Positions 33,951 to 41,687 of a stretch of 51,805 nt of DNA are shown here, one piece after another. The translations under genes were made by a program, and so were the position numbers. Below the pieces are notes generated by a model. That model did not search any database and was not told the origin of the DNA. It worked only from the letters and a program-made list of their open reading frames with translations. Position 1 is the stretch's first letter; every line of letters starts with the position of its first letter. The DNA comes from Acidobacteriota bacterium (lineage in GTDB: Bacteria > Acidobacteriota > Terriglobia > Terriglobales > Acidobacteriaceae), in assembly GCA_021810625.1 (NCBI GenBank), contig JAJZIJ010000018.1, forward strand, positions 1 to 51,805, written 5' to 3'.

Positions 33951-34247
33951 ATGGCATCAGGTATGACTAAAACTCAACTTGTTCGGCACATGGCCGAGAA
34001 GCTCGAACTAACCAACAAACAGGCTGCGGCCTTTCTCGATCTTCTGGCGGAAACAGCCGTCAAGGAGACCAAGAAGAGCGGCGTCTTTGTAATTCCAGGC
34101 CTGGGTCGTCTCGTCAAGGCCGAGCGTAAGGCGCGCATGGGCCGCAACCCGCAAACCGGCGAGGCCATCAAGATCAAAGCCAAAACCGTCGTCAAGTTCC
34201 GTGTGGCCAAGGCTGCAAAGGACACGATCGCACCGCCCAAGAAGTAG
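33951..34247 (+). CDS. HU-family DNA-binding protein
   Basis: A 98-residue nucleoid protein of the HU/IHF superfamily. The two N-terminal helices (M-T-K-T-Q-L-V-R-H-M-A-E-K-L-E-L-T-N-K-Q-A) are followed by F-V-I-P-G-L-G-R-L and the DNA-binding arm with R-K-A-R-M-G-R-N-P-Q-T-G-E-A-I-K-I-K-A-K. The basic C-terminal tail (AKDTIAPPKK) is typical. The ATG at 33951 has a perfect AGGAGG nine bases upstream, which decides the start against the longer upstream frame. Likely highly expressed, judging by this site. Confidence 0.95.
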   Translation: MASGMTKTQLVRHMAEKLELTNKQAAAFLDLLAETAVKETKKSGVFVIPGLGRLVKAERKARMGRNPQTGEAIKIKAKTVVKFRVAKAAKDTIAPPKK

Positions 34248-34442
34248 TCGCGCATGTCGCGCGGCAACAATGGAAAGCCAGGAAGCGCAGGGTTCCGGTT
34301 CAGTCCCGTCCCTGCGCCCCTTGTTGGGATGTTTCTTCCGTGCCAGCGATGTCAACGTGATCTTGCCGCTTTGGCAGAAGCGCCGCGCCCACTTGACCGC
34401 GCTCAGCCGACCCTCAACAACAGATTTCGCAAGTCCTCCTCG

Positions 34443-35216
34443 ATGATTCTCTGGGTCTTCGTGGCGGCCCTCTTCGCCGTCGCGACGGGCTGCAACCAGG
34501 GACTGCCCCCGGCCATTCTCCTTGCGAATCACAACACCGCATCCCAGGCGCGCTACACGCAAATTGATCCTGCCACGGCGGGCACGATTATCGGCACCAT
34601 TCATTTTGCAGGGGCCACGCCACGCCGCATCGCCATTGACATGACCCCCTATCCCGCCTGCGCCTATGCCAGCAAAACACCAAATCTGAGCGAGCAATAC
34701 GTGGTTCACAACGGCAGGCTGGCGAATGTCTTCGTCTACGTGCAAGCCGGACTTGGCGCAAAGAGATACGCGCCACCGACCACTCCCGTCGTGATCGACC
34801 AAAGAGGCTGTCGCTACATTCCGCATGTTATCGGCGTCATGGCGGGCCAGCCGGTCGAATTTCGCAACAGCGATCCAACTTTGCACAACATCCATGCTGC
34901 ATCCATCACGCCGGGCAACCCGGAGTTCGACATCTCCCAGCCGCCGAGGGGTGGCGCGCAGCAGCATATTTTTGCCATGCCGGAGTTGATGATTCCCCTG
35001 CGCTGCGATCTCCATCCCTGGATGGAGGCGTATGTCAACGTTGCTTCCAGTCCGTTCTATGCCATCTCTGATGCTGACGGCCACTTCGAGATCAAAGGCC
35101 TGCCGCCGGGAACCTATACGATTGCAGCAGTGCATGAAAAGCTCGCCAGCAAGGTGATGCAGGTCACGGTACCCGCCAAATCGACGGTTCAGGCGAACTT
35201 TATCTTCCGAAAATGA
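34443..35216 (+). CDS. Cupredoxin-like lipoprotein with carboxypeptidase-regulatory-like domain
   Basis: From the ATG at 34443 the protein opens with a hydrophobic segment ending A-T-G-C (C17), a weak lipobox, so it is probably exported and perhaps lipid-anchored. Near the C-terminal half, N-S-D-P-T-L-H-N-I-H (H148, H151) and R-C-D-L-H-P-W-M (C188, H191, M194) provide the His, Cys, His, Met set of a type 1 copper site. After that, D-A-D-G-H-F-E-I-K-G-L-P-P-G-T-Y-T-I-A-A-V-H-E is a carboxypeptidase-regulatory-like beta domain. I infer an electron-transfer or copper-binding role; partner unknown. Longer starts at 34254 or 34329 add a Cys-containing basic leader that would bury the signal sequence, so I disfavour them. 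Confidence 0.82.
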   Translation: MILWVFVAALFAVATGCNQGLPPAILLANHNTASQARYTQIDPATAGTIIGTIHFAGATPRRIAIDMTPYPACAYASKTPNLSEQYVVHNGRLANVFVYVQAGLGAKRYAPPTTPVVIDQRGCRYIPHVIGVMAGQPVEFRNSDPTLHNIHAASITPGNPEFDISQPPRGGAQQHIFAMPELMIPLRCDLHPWMEAYVNVASSPFYAISDADGHFEIKGLPPGTYTIAAVHEKLASKVMQVTVPAKSTVQANFIFRK

Positions 35217-35261
35217 TGCATTGCGGGCGCAGTGCTGCTATAACTAGAGTCATCCACGACC

Positions 35262-36350
35262 ATGTATACCAAGCACAATATAGGCATTCTGGGCGCGACC
35301 GGAATGGTCGGCCAGCGCTTCATTCAACTACTTGAAAACCACCCGTGGTTTCAAGTCACCTGGCTTGCGGCCAGCGACCGCTCCAGCGGCAAGCGCTACG
35401 GCGAGGCCGTTCGCTGGAAGCTGGATACGCCGCTGCCTGCCCACATCGCAGCGATGCCCGTTTCTGCGGCCACGCCAGAGGGCGCGCCGTCGATCATCTT
35501 CGCTGCGCTCGACAGCGACATTGCGCGCGAGATGGAGCCAAAGTTCGCCGCCGCCGGTTGCGCGGTCATCTCCAACTCCAGCGCCTTTCGTATGCAGGCG
35601 GATGTGCCGTTGGTGATTCCAGAGGTCAACGCAGATCACCTGGCCCTGATCGAAGAGCAAAGCTGGCGCAAGGCCAGCGGCGGATATATCGTTACCAATC
35701 CAAATTGTTCGGCCATCGGACTGGTGCTTGCGCTCAAGCCGCTGGAGGAACGCTTCGGCATCCGCGCCGTCTTTGTCAGCACGATGCAGGCTGTCAGCGG
35801 AGCGGGCTATCCCGGCGTGCCTTCGCTGGATATCATGGGCAACGTGGTTCCCTTCATCCGCAACGAAGAAGAAAAGCTGGAAGAAGAGACGGGCAAGCTG
35901 CTCGGCAAGCTCCACGGCAACGGCATCACGCATCTTGATGCCAAGGTTAGCGCGCACTGCAATCGCGTGGCGGTGGAAGACGGCCACACGGAGAGCGTCA
36001 GCATTCAACTGCGCTCCAAGGCCACACGCGAGGAGGTTCTTGCGGCATGGCGGGAGTTTCAACCGCTACGCGGGCAGAAACTGCCTACCGCGCCGGAGCA
36101 GCCCGTCGAGTTTGATGCTGCCGAAGATCGTCCGCAACCACGACTGGATCGCATGAGAGGCCGCGGCATGGCCGCTGTTGTTGGACGTTTGCGTCCGTGC
36201 AGTTTGCTGGATTGGAAGTTCACCGTGCTCTCGCACAACACCATTCGCGGCGCGGCAGGCGCAGCGCTGCTGAACGCGGAGTTGCTGGCTGCGCAAGGCA
36301 AGCTGCTGCCCACCTGCGTGGCAGCAGCGTCCGCAGGAGCACGCGCATGA
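35262..36350 (+). CDS. asd: Aspartate-semialdehyde dehydrogenase (archaeal/fungal type)
   Basis: Asd reduces aspartyl phosphate to the semialdehyde, the branch point to lysine/DAP, threonine and methionine. The Rossmann motif is G-I-L-G-A-T-G-M-V-G-Q-R. The catalytic cysteine is C149 in N-P-N-C-S-A, and the catalytic His is H242 in R-V-A-V-E-D-G-H-T-E, a spacing typical of the archaeal/fungal subfamily. The last 60 residues include the conserved L-S-H-N-T-I-R-G-A-A-G. TATAAC at 35239-35244 is a possible -10 box. First gene of the lysine operon; its TGA overlaps the lysC ATG (ATGA). Confidence 0.95.
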   Translation: MYTKHNIGILGATGMVGQRFIQLLENHPWFQVTWLAASDRSSGKRYGEAVRWKLDTPLPAHIAAMPVSAATPEGAPSIIFAALDSDIAREMEPKFAAAGCAVISNSSAFRMQADVPLVIPEVNADHLALIEEQSWRKASGGYIVTNPNCSAIGLVLALKPLEERFGIRAVFVSTMQAVSGAGYPGVPSLDIMGNVVPFIRNEEEKLEEETGKLLGKLHGNGITHLDAKVSAHCNRVAVEDGHTESVSIQLRSKATREEVLAAWREFQPLRGQKLPTAPEQPVEFDAAEDRPQPRLDRMRGRGMAAVVGRLRPCSLLDWKFTVLSHNTIRGAAGAALLNAELLAAQGKLLPTCVAAASAGARA

Positions 36351-37783
36351 AAATCGTCGTCATGAAATTTGGGGGCACCTCTGTGGAGGATGCCGCTGCC
36401 ATCCAACGCACGTCGGAGATCGTCGCCGGACGCCGCGCCAAAGGTCTGGCTCCCGTGGTCATCGTCAGCGCCATGTCCAAGGTGACGGATCAATTGCTGG
36501 CCGCCGCCAACGCTGCCGAGCGCGGCGACGGCGCTGGGGCGCTGGCCATCAGCGCGCGCCTGCGCCATCGACATCTGGAGACGGCACGGGCATTGCTCTC
36601 TGGCGCGGCATTGCAGGACACCTCATCCTGGCTGGAGCAGCAGTTCCAATCGCTCGACGACCTGCTGCGCGGCCTTGCGGCGGTGCAGGAGTTGACGCCG
36701 CGCACCTCCGACCTGGTTGTCTCGCATGGGGAACGACTCTCCAGCCGCATCATCGCGGAGTTTTTCGCGCAACGCGATCTGGACGGCGCGCACGTTGATG
36801 CTCGCGCCTGCATTGTCACCGATGCGCAGCACGGACGGGCCATGCCGCTGGAGTTGGAGACAGAGCAGAATCTCGCCCGCCATGTGCATCCCCTGCTCGC
36901 GCAGAAAAAAATTCCCGTGTTGGGCGGATTTATCGCCGCGACCGCCGAGGGCATTACCACCACGCTGGGCCGTGGAGGATCAGACTTCACCGGAGCCTTG
37001 GTGGGGCGCGGCCTGGATGCCAGCGCCATCGAAATCTGGACGGATGTCAACGGAATTATGACCACCGACCCGCGTGTCTGCGCGGATGCGCTGCGCGTCA
37101 AGGCCATCAGCTTTGAGGAGGCCGCAGAGCTGGCCTACTTCGGCGCGAAGGTGCTGCACCCGGCCACGATTTTGCCCGCCGTGCAGAAGAACATTCCCGT
37201 CTGGGTGCTCAACTCAAAAAATCCAGAAAATGGCGGCACGCTGATTACCGCGCAGGCGCCGCATAGCCGCAATCCCTTCAAATCCATCGCCATCAAGCGC
37301 AAGCTGACCATCATCGACATTGTGGCGGGCCGCATGTTAATGACGCACGGCTACATGCGCGCCATCTTCGAGGTCTTTGATCGGCACAAGTGCCCGGTGG
37401 ACATGGTTTCCACATCGGAGGTCAGTGTCTCGCTCACCGTCGATTCCAATGAACGCCTGCCGCAGATCGCCGCTGATCTGGGCAAGCTGGCCGACGTGAA
37501 ATACGAAGGCCGCAAGGCACTCATCTGCATGGTTGGAGAAAACATCCGAGGACAGAGCGGCATCGCGGCGCAGGTCTTCACTGCCATCCGCCATGTCAAC
37601 GTGCGCATGATCTCGCAGGGCGCTTCCGAGATCAATATGAGCTTTATGCTGGAGGAAAGCGATGTCGAGGAAGCAGTACGCGCATTGCATGCGTATTTCT
37701 TTCAAGACCCCGATCCTGAGATATTCGACGTGGCAGCACGCGATGCCAATGCCGCTCGCCTGGAAACAGCACAAAAAAATTAG
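36347..37783 (+). CDS. lysC: Aspartokinase, monofunctional
   Basis: LysC phosphorylates aspartate. The N-terminal kinase domain begins M-K-I-V-V-M-K-F-G-G-T-S-V (K7) and contains T-L-G-R-G-G-S-D-F-T-G and the W-T-D-V-N-G-I-M-T-T-D-P-R region. Two C-terminal ACT-like modules follow from about residue 310 (V-S-T-S-E-V-S-V-S-L-T-V-D and N-V-R-M-I-S-Q-G-A-S-E-I-N), which normally give lysine or threonine feedback control. The start overlaps the asd stop and has GGAG nine bases upstream. Length of 478 residues matches the long single-chain type. Confidence 0.96.
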   Translation: MKIVVMKFGGTSVEDAAAIQRTSEIVAGRRAKGLAPVVIVSAMSKVTDQLLAAANAAERGDGAGALAISARLRHRHLETARALLSGAALQDTSSWLEQQFQSLDDLLRGLAAVQELTPRTSDLVVSHGERLSSRIIAEFFAQRDLDGAHVDARACIVTDAQHGRAMPLELETEQNLARHVHPLLAQKKIPVLGGFIAATAEGITTTLGRGGSDFTGALVGRGLDASAIEIWTDVNGIMTTDPRVCADALRVKAISFEEAAELAYFGAKVLHPATILPAVQKNIPVWVLNSKNPENGGTLITAQAPHSRNPFKSIAIKRKLTIIDIVAGRMLMTHGYMRAIFEVFDRHKCPVDMVSTSEVSVSLTVDSNERLPQIAADLGKLADVKYEGRKALICMVGENIRGQSGIAAQVFTAIRHVNVRMISQGASEINMSFMLEESDVEEAVRALHAYFFQDPDPEIFDVAARDANAARLETAQKN

Positions 37784-37791
37784 CAGCGGAA

Positions 37792-38487
37792 GTGGAGAGC
37801 ATCTTGCGCATTCTGGTTCTCGGACGCGGTAAAACGGGCAAGCTGGTGGCGGAAGTCGCGCAGGAACGCGGTCACAGCGTCCACGCCCTTGATGCCGACG
37901 AAAACCACAATGCCCGTTCTCTGACACCCGCCACGCTAGCCAGAGTTGAAGCCGTTATCGACTTCACCACGCCCGAAGCCGTCCTTCCCAACCTGCGCGC
38001 CTGCCTGTCCGCTGGAGCAAAAATCGTCGTTGGCACCACGGGCTGGTATGGCCATCTCGCCGAAATGCGCGCCCTCGCGGAACGAAAAAACGGAGCGCTG
38101 CTGTATGGAACAAATTTTTCTTTCGGTGTGCAGCTTCTCTATCGCATGGCCAGTGTGCTGGGCCAGGAGGCGCGCGGCTTCCGCTTTCACATTGATGAAA
38201 CCCATCACATCTCCAAGAAGGATGCGCCCTCCGGCACGGCGCTCTCGCTGCAATCGGTTTTGGCTGCCACGCCGTTTGGCGCGGGCGCGGAGATCACCTC
38301 CCACCGCGAAGGCGAGGCCGTCGGTCTTCATCGCCTGGAGCTAACCGGAGCCGAAGAGCGTATCGTCGTCGAGCATGAAGCGACCTCCCGCAGAGCCTTT
38401 GCTGTGGGTGCGGTACGCGGCGCGGAGTGGCTCTCCACGCGCACCGGCTGCCACGACTTCCATGATGTTTTTACGCAGATTTTGTAG
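37792..38487 (+). CDS. dapB: 4-hydroxy-tetrahydrodipicolinate reductase
   Basis: DapB reduces the DapA product to tetrahydrodipicolinate. The N-terminal nucleotide-binding loop is L-V-L-G-R-G-K-T-G-K-L, shorter than in E. coli. Next come the D-F-T-T-P, V-G-T-T-G-W and G-T-N-F-S-F-G-V motifs. The catalytic block E-T-H-H-I-S-K-K-D-A-P-S-G-T-A has H138 and K142 in the positions of E. coli His159 and Lys163. At 231 residues it is of the compact type. Starts at GTG 37792, eight bases after lysC; a TTG four codons later has a GGAG at better distance and is an alternative. Confidence 0.94.
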   Translation: MESILRILVLGRGKTGKLVAEVAQERGHSVHALDADENHNARSLTPATLARVEAVIDFTTPEAVLPNLRACLSAGAKIVVGTTGWYGHLAEMRALAERKNGALLYGTNFSFGVQLLYRMASVLGQEARGFRFHIDETHHISKKDAPSGTALSLQSVLAATPFGAGAEITSHREGEAVGLHRLELTGAEERIVVEHEATSRRAFAVGAVRGAEWLSTRTGCHDFHDVFTQIL

Positions 38488-38599
38488 CGCTTCCTGCACA
38501 CGGAAGAAAAATCATTCGGCCTTGCACGGAAGATTTCGCGATAGACTTCAGAGATAGAGCATTTTTTTTGAAATGGAAATTTTGAACGGAAAGGGCAGG

Positions 38600-39517
38600 A
38601 TGGAAATTTCTGGATGCGGCACTGCGCTGGTGACTCCGTTCTATGCAGATGGAAGCGTGGATGAGCTGGCGCTTGTCTCGCTGGTCAACTGGCAGGTTGA
38701 AAGCGGCATAAATTTCCTCATCCCTTGCGGCACCACGGGCGAGACACCCACGCTGCGCGAATCCGAATGGCTGCGCGTCGTTCAGTTGGTGGTGGATACC
38801 GTGCAGGGCCGCGTTCCGGTCATTGCTGGCTGCACGCACAACTCCACGCATGAGGCTGTTCGCCGCGTCCAACTGCTCAATCGCATGGAGGGTCTCAGCG
38901 GAATTCTGACCGCCAATCCCTACTACAACAAGCCTATGCAGGAGGGCCAGTACCAGCACTTCCGCGCCATTGCAGAGGCCACACATTTGTCGGTCATGCT
39001 TTACAACATTCCTGGGCGCACCGCCGTCAATCTGCTGCCGGAGACGGTTGTCCGCCTCGCGGAACTGGGCAACGTCGTCGCCATCAAGGAATCCAGCGGC
39101 AACCTGCAACAGATCACCGAGCTGATCCACATGGCTCCCGCCAACTTTCGCGTCCTGGCTGGCGACGACAACATCGCGCTGGCTGTGGCGTCCGTCGGCG
39201 GCGCGGGTGTTATCTCGGTTGCATCGAACGAGATTCCCGCGCAGATGTCCCAGATGGTCGCCGCTGCGCTCAAAGGCGACTGGGCCACAGCGCGCCAACT
39301 GCATCGCCGCTGCTATCCGCTGATGGTCGCCAACTTCTGTGAAACCAATCCCGGCCCGGTCAAGTGCGTGCTCTCCATGATGGGCCGCATTCAGGAGAAT
39401 TACCGCCTGCCGATGGTGCCCGTGCAATCGGCTACCCGCGTCAGACTGGAAACACTGGCCAGGGAAATGGGCCTGTTGTCGTCAGTATCCGCGGCAGCAG
39501 CCGCGCCCAAAAAATAA
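38600..39517 (+). CDS. dapA: 4-hydroxy-tetrahydrodipicolinate synthase
   Basis: DapA condenses pyruvate with aspartate semialdehyde. The barrel opens [19 protein letters not shown], catalytic Y135 in Y-N-I-P-G-R and the Schiff-base lysine K163 in V-A-I-K-E-S-S-G follow, with T-A-N-P-Y-Y-N-K-P between them. From the ATG at 38600 (preceded by GGAAAGG) it has 305 residues; an ATG nine codons earlier lacks a ribosome site. The gap from dapB is about 110 bp, so an extra promoter is possible, but the order in the lysine operon is kept. Confidence 0.96.
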   Translation: MEISGCGTALVTPFYADGSVDELALVSLVNWQVESGINFLIPCGTTGETPTLRESEWLRVVQLVVDTVQGRVPVIAGCTHNSTHEAVRRVQLLNRMEGLSGILTANPYYNKPMQEGQYQHFRAIAEATHLSVMLYNIPGRTAVNLLPETVVRLAELGNVVAIKESSGNLQQITELIHMAPANFRVLAGDDNIALAVASVGGAGVISVASNEIPAQMSQMVAAALKGDWATARQLHRRCYPLMVANFCETNPGPVKCVLSMMGRIQENYRLPMVPVQSATRVRLETLAREMGLLSSVSAAAAAPKK

Positions 39518-39536
39518 GCTGCGGAACAGGACGACC

Positions 39537-40382
39537 ATGCACGATACCCGACTAGAAGCTCGCATTGAAGCTGCATTTGCCGCAGGCGCAGCCGCTGTTG
39601 GCGACCCTGCCTCCGAAGCCGCATTTTTTGAACTACGCGAGGCCCTGGAGGCGGGCACGCTGCGCGCTGCCGCTCCAGACGCGGGCACGCCGCTGGGCTG
39701 GCGCGTCCATGCCTGGGTCAAGCGCGGCATTCTGCTGGGCTTTCGCCTGGGCCAGATGACGGCCACGGGCGCGGACTTCACCTCCATCGACAAGCACACC
39801 TATCCGGCGCGCCGCTTTACGCTCGCGGATCAAGTTCGCATTGTTCCCGGTGGCTCGGCCATCCGCGCCGGAGCTTATCTTGCTCCCGGCGTCGTCTGTA
39901 TGCCGCCGATGTACGTCAACGTGGGCGCGTATGTGGGCGAGGGAACCATGATTGACTCGCACGCGCTGGTTGGCTCCTGCGCGCAGGTCGGCAAGCGCGT
40001 CCATCTGAGCGCAGCCTCGCAGATCGGCGGCGTGCTGGAGCCGGTGAATGCCAGTCCGGTCATTGTGGAAGATGATGCGCTGATTGGCGGCAACTGCGGC
40101 GTGTATGAGGGCACCGTGCTGCGACAGCGCGTCGTGCTGGGCGCAGGGGTCATCCTGACGCGCTCAACTCCCGTGTACGATACCGTGCGTGGAGAGATTC
40201 TTCGCGCCACGGCAGAGGCTCCGCTGGTGATTCCCGAAGGCGCTGTCGTTGTGCCAGGTTCCCGCGCCATCCAGCGCGGCAAAGGCGCGGAATGGGGACT
40301 TTCGCTTGCCACGCCGATCATCGTGAAATATCGCGACGAAAAAACTGAGCTATCGCTGGAACTCGAAGACCTGCTGCGCTGA
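39537..40382 (+). CDS. dapD: Tetrahydrodipicolinate N-succinyltransferase
   Basis: DapD commits tetrahydrodipicolinate to the succinylase branch of DAP synthesis. The N-terminal helical region (about 1-90) contains [15 protein letters not shown]. It is followed by hexapeptide-repeat beta helix, with [37 protein letters not shown] and [20 protein letters not shown] completes the helix. A succinylase pathway implies DapC and DapE enzymes elsewhere; the aminotransferase at 50402 is a candidate for DapC. The ATG has AGGA upstream. Last gene of the lysine operon here. Confidence 0.95.
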   Translation: MHDTRLEARIEAAFAAGAAAVGDPASEAAFFELREALEAGTLRAAAPDAGTPLGWRVHAWVKRGILLGFRLGQMTATGADFTSIDKHTYPARRFTLADQVRIVPGGSAIRAGAYLAPGVVCMPPMYVNVGAYVGEGTMIDSHALVGSCAQVGKRVHLSAASQIGGVLEPVNASPVIVEDDALIGGNCGVYEGTVLRQRVVLGAGVILTRSTPVYDTVRGEILRATAEAPLVIPEGAVVVPGSRAIQRGKGAEWGLSLATPIIVKYRDEKTELSLELEDLLR

Positions 40383-40390
40383 TGCCTTTT

Positions 40391-40425
40391 CACCCTTCGC
40401 GAAAAGCGCAAAAGATGGGGCACCC
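40391..40425. repeat. Degenerate hairpin with GGGGCACCC tail
   Basis: CACCCTTCGCGAAAAGCGCA continues through AAAGATGGGG to CACCC. A small CGC/GCG stem lies inside, and the constant tail GGGGCACCC is at 40417-40425. It is a variable-stem relative of the palindromic elements, directly after dapD, and could help to end its transcript. Confidence 0.55.
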
Positions 40426-40468
40426 GCACCCGGCGGCTGACTTGTTCTGAGATTCCGTAGACAATGCG

Positions 40469-40538
40469 TCATTCTGAGCGAAGCGAAGAATCCAGAAGGT
40501 CTTCGCTTCGTCGATGCAGCCAGTATTCTCTGGGTTCC
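40469..40538 (-). repeat. MITE-like element, copy 3, inverted and truncated
   Basis: Reading the minus strand gives the right two thirds of the element at 11715-11831: CCAGAGAATACTGGCTGCAT, CGACGAAGCGAAGACC, TTCTGGATTCTTCGCTTCGC and TCAGAATGA. The other end is missing. Frames translated across it on the plus strand are spurious. Confidence 0.8.
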
Positions 40539-40551
40539 CATCTGACTTGCC

Positions 40552-40636
40552 GGGTATCCCTACATGCGCCGCGTTCTTTGCGGCTCATGTGGGATTTTGT
40601 AATTCCCAGGTCTCAAAATCGAGACCTGGGGCACCC
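40552..40636. repeat. Composite double-hairpin element, left partner of pair 3
   Basis: The reverse complement matches the composite at 26274-26355 over its length: GGGGCACCC at 40628-40636, stem CCCAGGTCTC/GAGACCTGGG (40605-40630), then the CATGAGCCGCAAAGAACGCG hairpin and an outer end GGGTATCCC, which is one base away from GGGTGCCC. The GCACCC tail faces the VOC and HxlR genes. Confidence 0.88.
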
Positions 40637-40658
40637 CGGCGGAATGTAGAGATGCGTT

Positions 40659-41087
40659 TTACGGCATCGGACGTTCGTGGATAATCATCCAGGATGTGCC
40701 GAACTTGTCCCGCAACATGCTGAAGCGATGAGCAAAAAATGTCTCATGCATGGGCATGAAGATTTCGCCACCGTCGGAGAGTAGCGCGTGAAGACGCTCT
40801 GCTTCCTGCGTGCTGGAAACGCTGAGCGAAAGATAGACGCTGCGCATGGGCTGAAAGCGATCCGATGGATAATCGCTGGCCATCAGCACTGTACCGCCGA
40901 TCTCCATGTGCGCGTGCAGAATGGCATCCTTCCAGTCCGGCGAAAAATTACTCGCCGGAATCTTTTCCGGTTCGGGGTGCTGGCTGAACGGCATCATCAT
41001 GGTGATCTTGCCGCCGAGATGCTTTTCGTAAAACTCGAAGGCGGCTTTGCAGTTGCCGCCGTAGTTGAGATAAGCGCGAAGTTTCAT
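40659..41087 (-). CDS. VOC-superfamily protein, PhnB/YjdN-like
   Basis: A 142-residue vicinal-oxygen-chelate fold protein of the PhnB-like group. It begins M-K-L-R-A-Y-L-N-Y-G-G-N-C-K-A-A-F-E-F-Y, followed by A-I-L-H-A-H-M-E-I-G-G-T-V-L-M-A-S-D and near the end F-A-H-R-F-S-M-L-R-D-K-F-G-T-S-W-M-I. No substrate can be assigned. The ATG overlaps the stop of the HxlR-type regulator gene by three bases (ATGA), so the regulator and this protein are translated together and likely form one stress-response unit. Confidence 0.9.
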   Translation of the reverse strand: MKLRAYLNYGGNCKAAFEFYEKHLGGKITMMMPFSQHPEPEKIPASNFSPDWKDAILHAHMEIGGTVLMASDYPSDRFQPMRSVYLSLSVSSTQEAERLHALLSDGGEIFMPMHETFFAHRFSMLRDKFGTSWMIIHERPMP

Positions 41088-41578
41088 GGTTTCTTTCTTC
41101 CTTTCCTGGGTTTGACTTTAGGGTTGAGTGGCGCGGTGAAGTGTGGAATGAGAGGCGTAGGATCACGCTGCTCCCAGCGGCGATAGGTCTCCGCTAGAAT
41201 GGCTTCGCGGTTCTGCTCCATCTGCGCGATCAAGGAGCAAGGCGCAGCCGTGTCTTCGTGATGCGCAGCCCAGATCAGCAGATCCAGCAGAACGGGAGCC
41301 AGAGCAATGCCCTTCGCTGTCAGGCGATAGTGAGTGCTGCGACCATCCCCGGCAACCGGCTCGGCAGTGAGCATCCCGACAGCTTCAAGCTTGTGGAGGC
41401 GATCCGCGAGGATGTTGGTGGCAATCCCCTCGCCAGAGTGTAGGAAGTCATGAAACGTGCGGTAGCCGCGCACCATCATGTCGCGGATGATGAGCAGCGA
41501 CCAGCGGTCGCCAAAGATATCCAGCGAGACACTGACCGGACAACCGGAACGACGCTTCAGATTGGATTTTTTCTCCAC
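41084..41578 (-). CDS. HxlR-family winged-helix regulator
   Basis: A MarR-like winged-helix regulator of the HxlR type. It has C-P-V-S-V-S-L-D-I-F-G-D-R-W-S-L-L-I-I-R-D, F-L-H-S-G-E-G-I-A-T-N-I-L-A-D-R-L, L-E-A-V-G-M-L and R-S-T-H-Y-R-L-T-A-K-G. C13 near the start of helix 1 is at the place of the redox-sensing cysteine in several HxlR members. A basic, Pro-rich tail ends the protein. It starts at GTG 41576-41578. A perfect 15-bp inverted repeat lies 11-47 bases upstream, very likely its own operator. It is the first gene of a two-gene unit with the VOC protein. Confidence 0.92.
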   Translation of the reverse strand: MEKKSNLKRRSGCPVSVSLDIFGDRWSLLIIRDMMVRGYRTFHDFLHSGEGIATNILADRLHKLEAVGMLTAEPVAGDGRSTHYRLTAKGIALAPVLLDLLIWAAHHEDTAAPCSLIAQMEQNREAILAETYRRWEQRDPTPLIPHFTAPLNPKVKPRKGRKKP

Positions 41579-41588
41579 GAGAGGACTT

Positions 41589-41625
41589 TACATAAATTAC
41601 TTGCAATTTACAAGTAATTTATGTA
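41589..41625. promoter_or_regulatory. Perfect inverted repeat, likely HxlR operator
   Basis: TACATAAATTACTTG (41589-41603) and CAAGTAATTTATGTA (41611-41625) are perfect reverse complements around a 7-base AT-rich centre. The core ACTTG-n7-CAAGT is of the kind bound by MarR/HxlR dimers. It sits just before the regulator's GTG start and would overlap its promoter, fitting autorepression. It is too AT-rich and too far from the next stop to be a typical terminator. Confidence 0.78.
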
Positions 41626-41648
41626 TGCCGTGGATATTACCTCTCGCC

Positions 41649-41680
41649 GGGTGCCCCAAGTCTCGATTTTGAGACCTGGG
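41649..41680 (-). repeat. Palindromic GGGGCACCC element, right partner of pair 3
   Basis: GGGTGCCCC (41649-41657), then stem CCCAAGTCTC with GAGACCTGGG (41671-41680), one A-C mismatch. It is inverted relative to the element at 40552-40636, with its tail facing the HxlR/VOC cassette. It lies 8 bases from the stop of the ThyX-like gene. Confidence 0.9.
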
Positions 41681-41687
41681 AAGTGCG

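Noticed and set aside
34008-35135. 375-codon minus-strand frame across HU and the cupredoxin-like gene
   Set aside because: It crosses two supported genes and has no ribosome site or domain.
35217-35261. Lysine riboswitch before asd
   Set aside because: The gap is only 45 bases, too short for the lysine aptamer.
40464-40649. Open frame with a Ser/Arg-rich product (HSERSEESRRSSLRR)
   Set aside because: It lies wholly on the MITE-like and composite repeats; the same peptide style arises wherever these repeats are translated, so it is not a gene.
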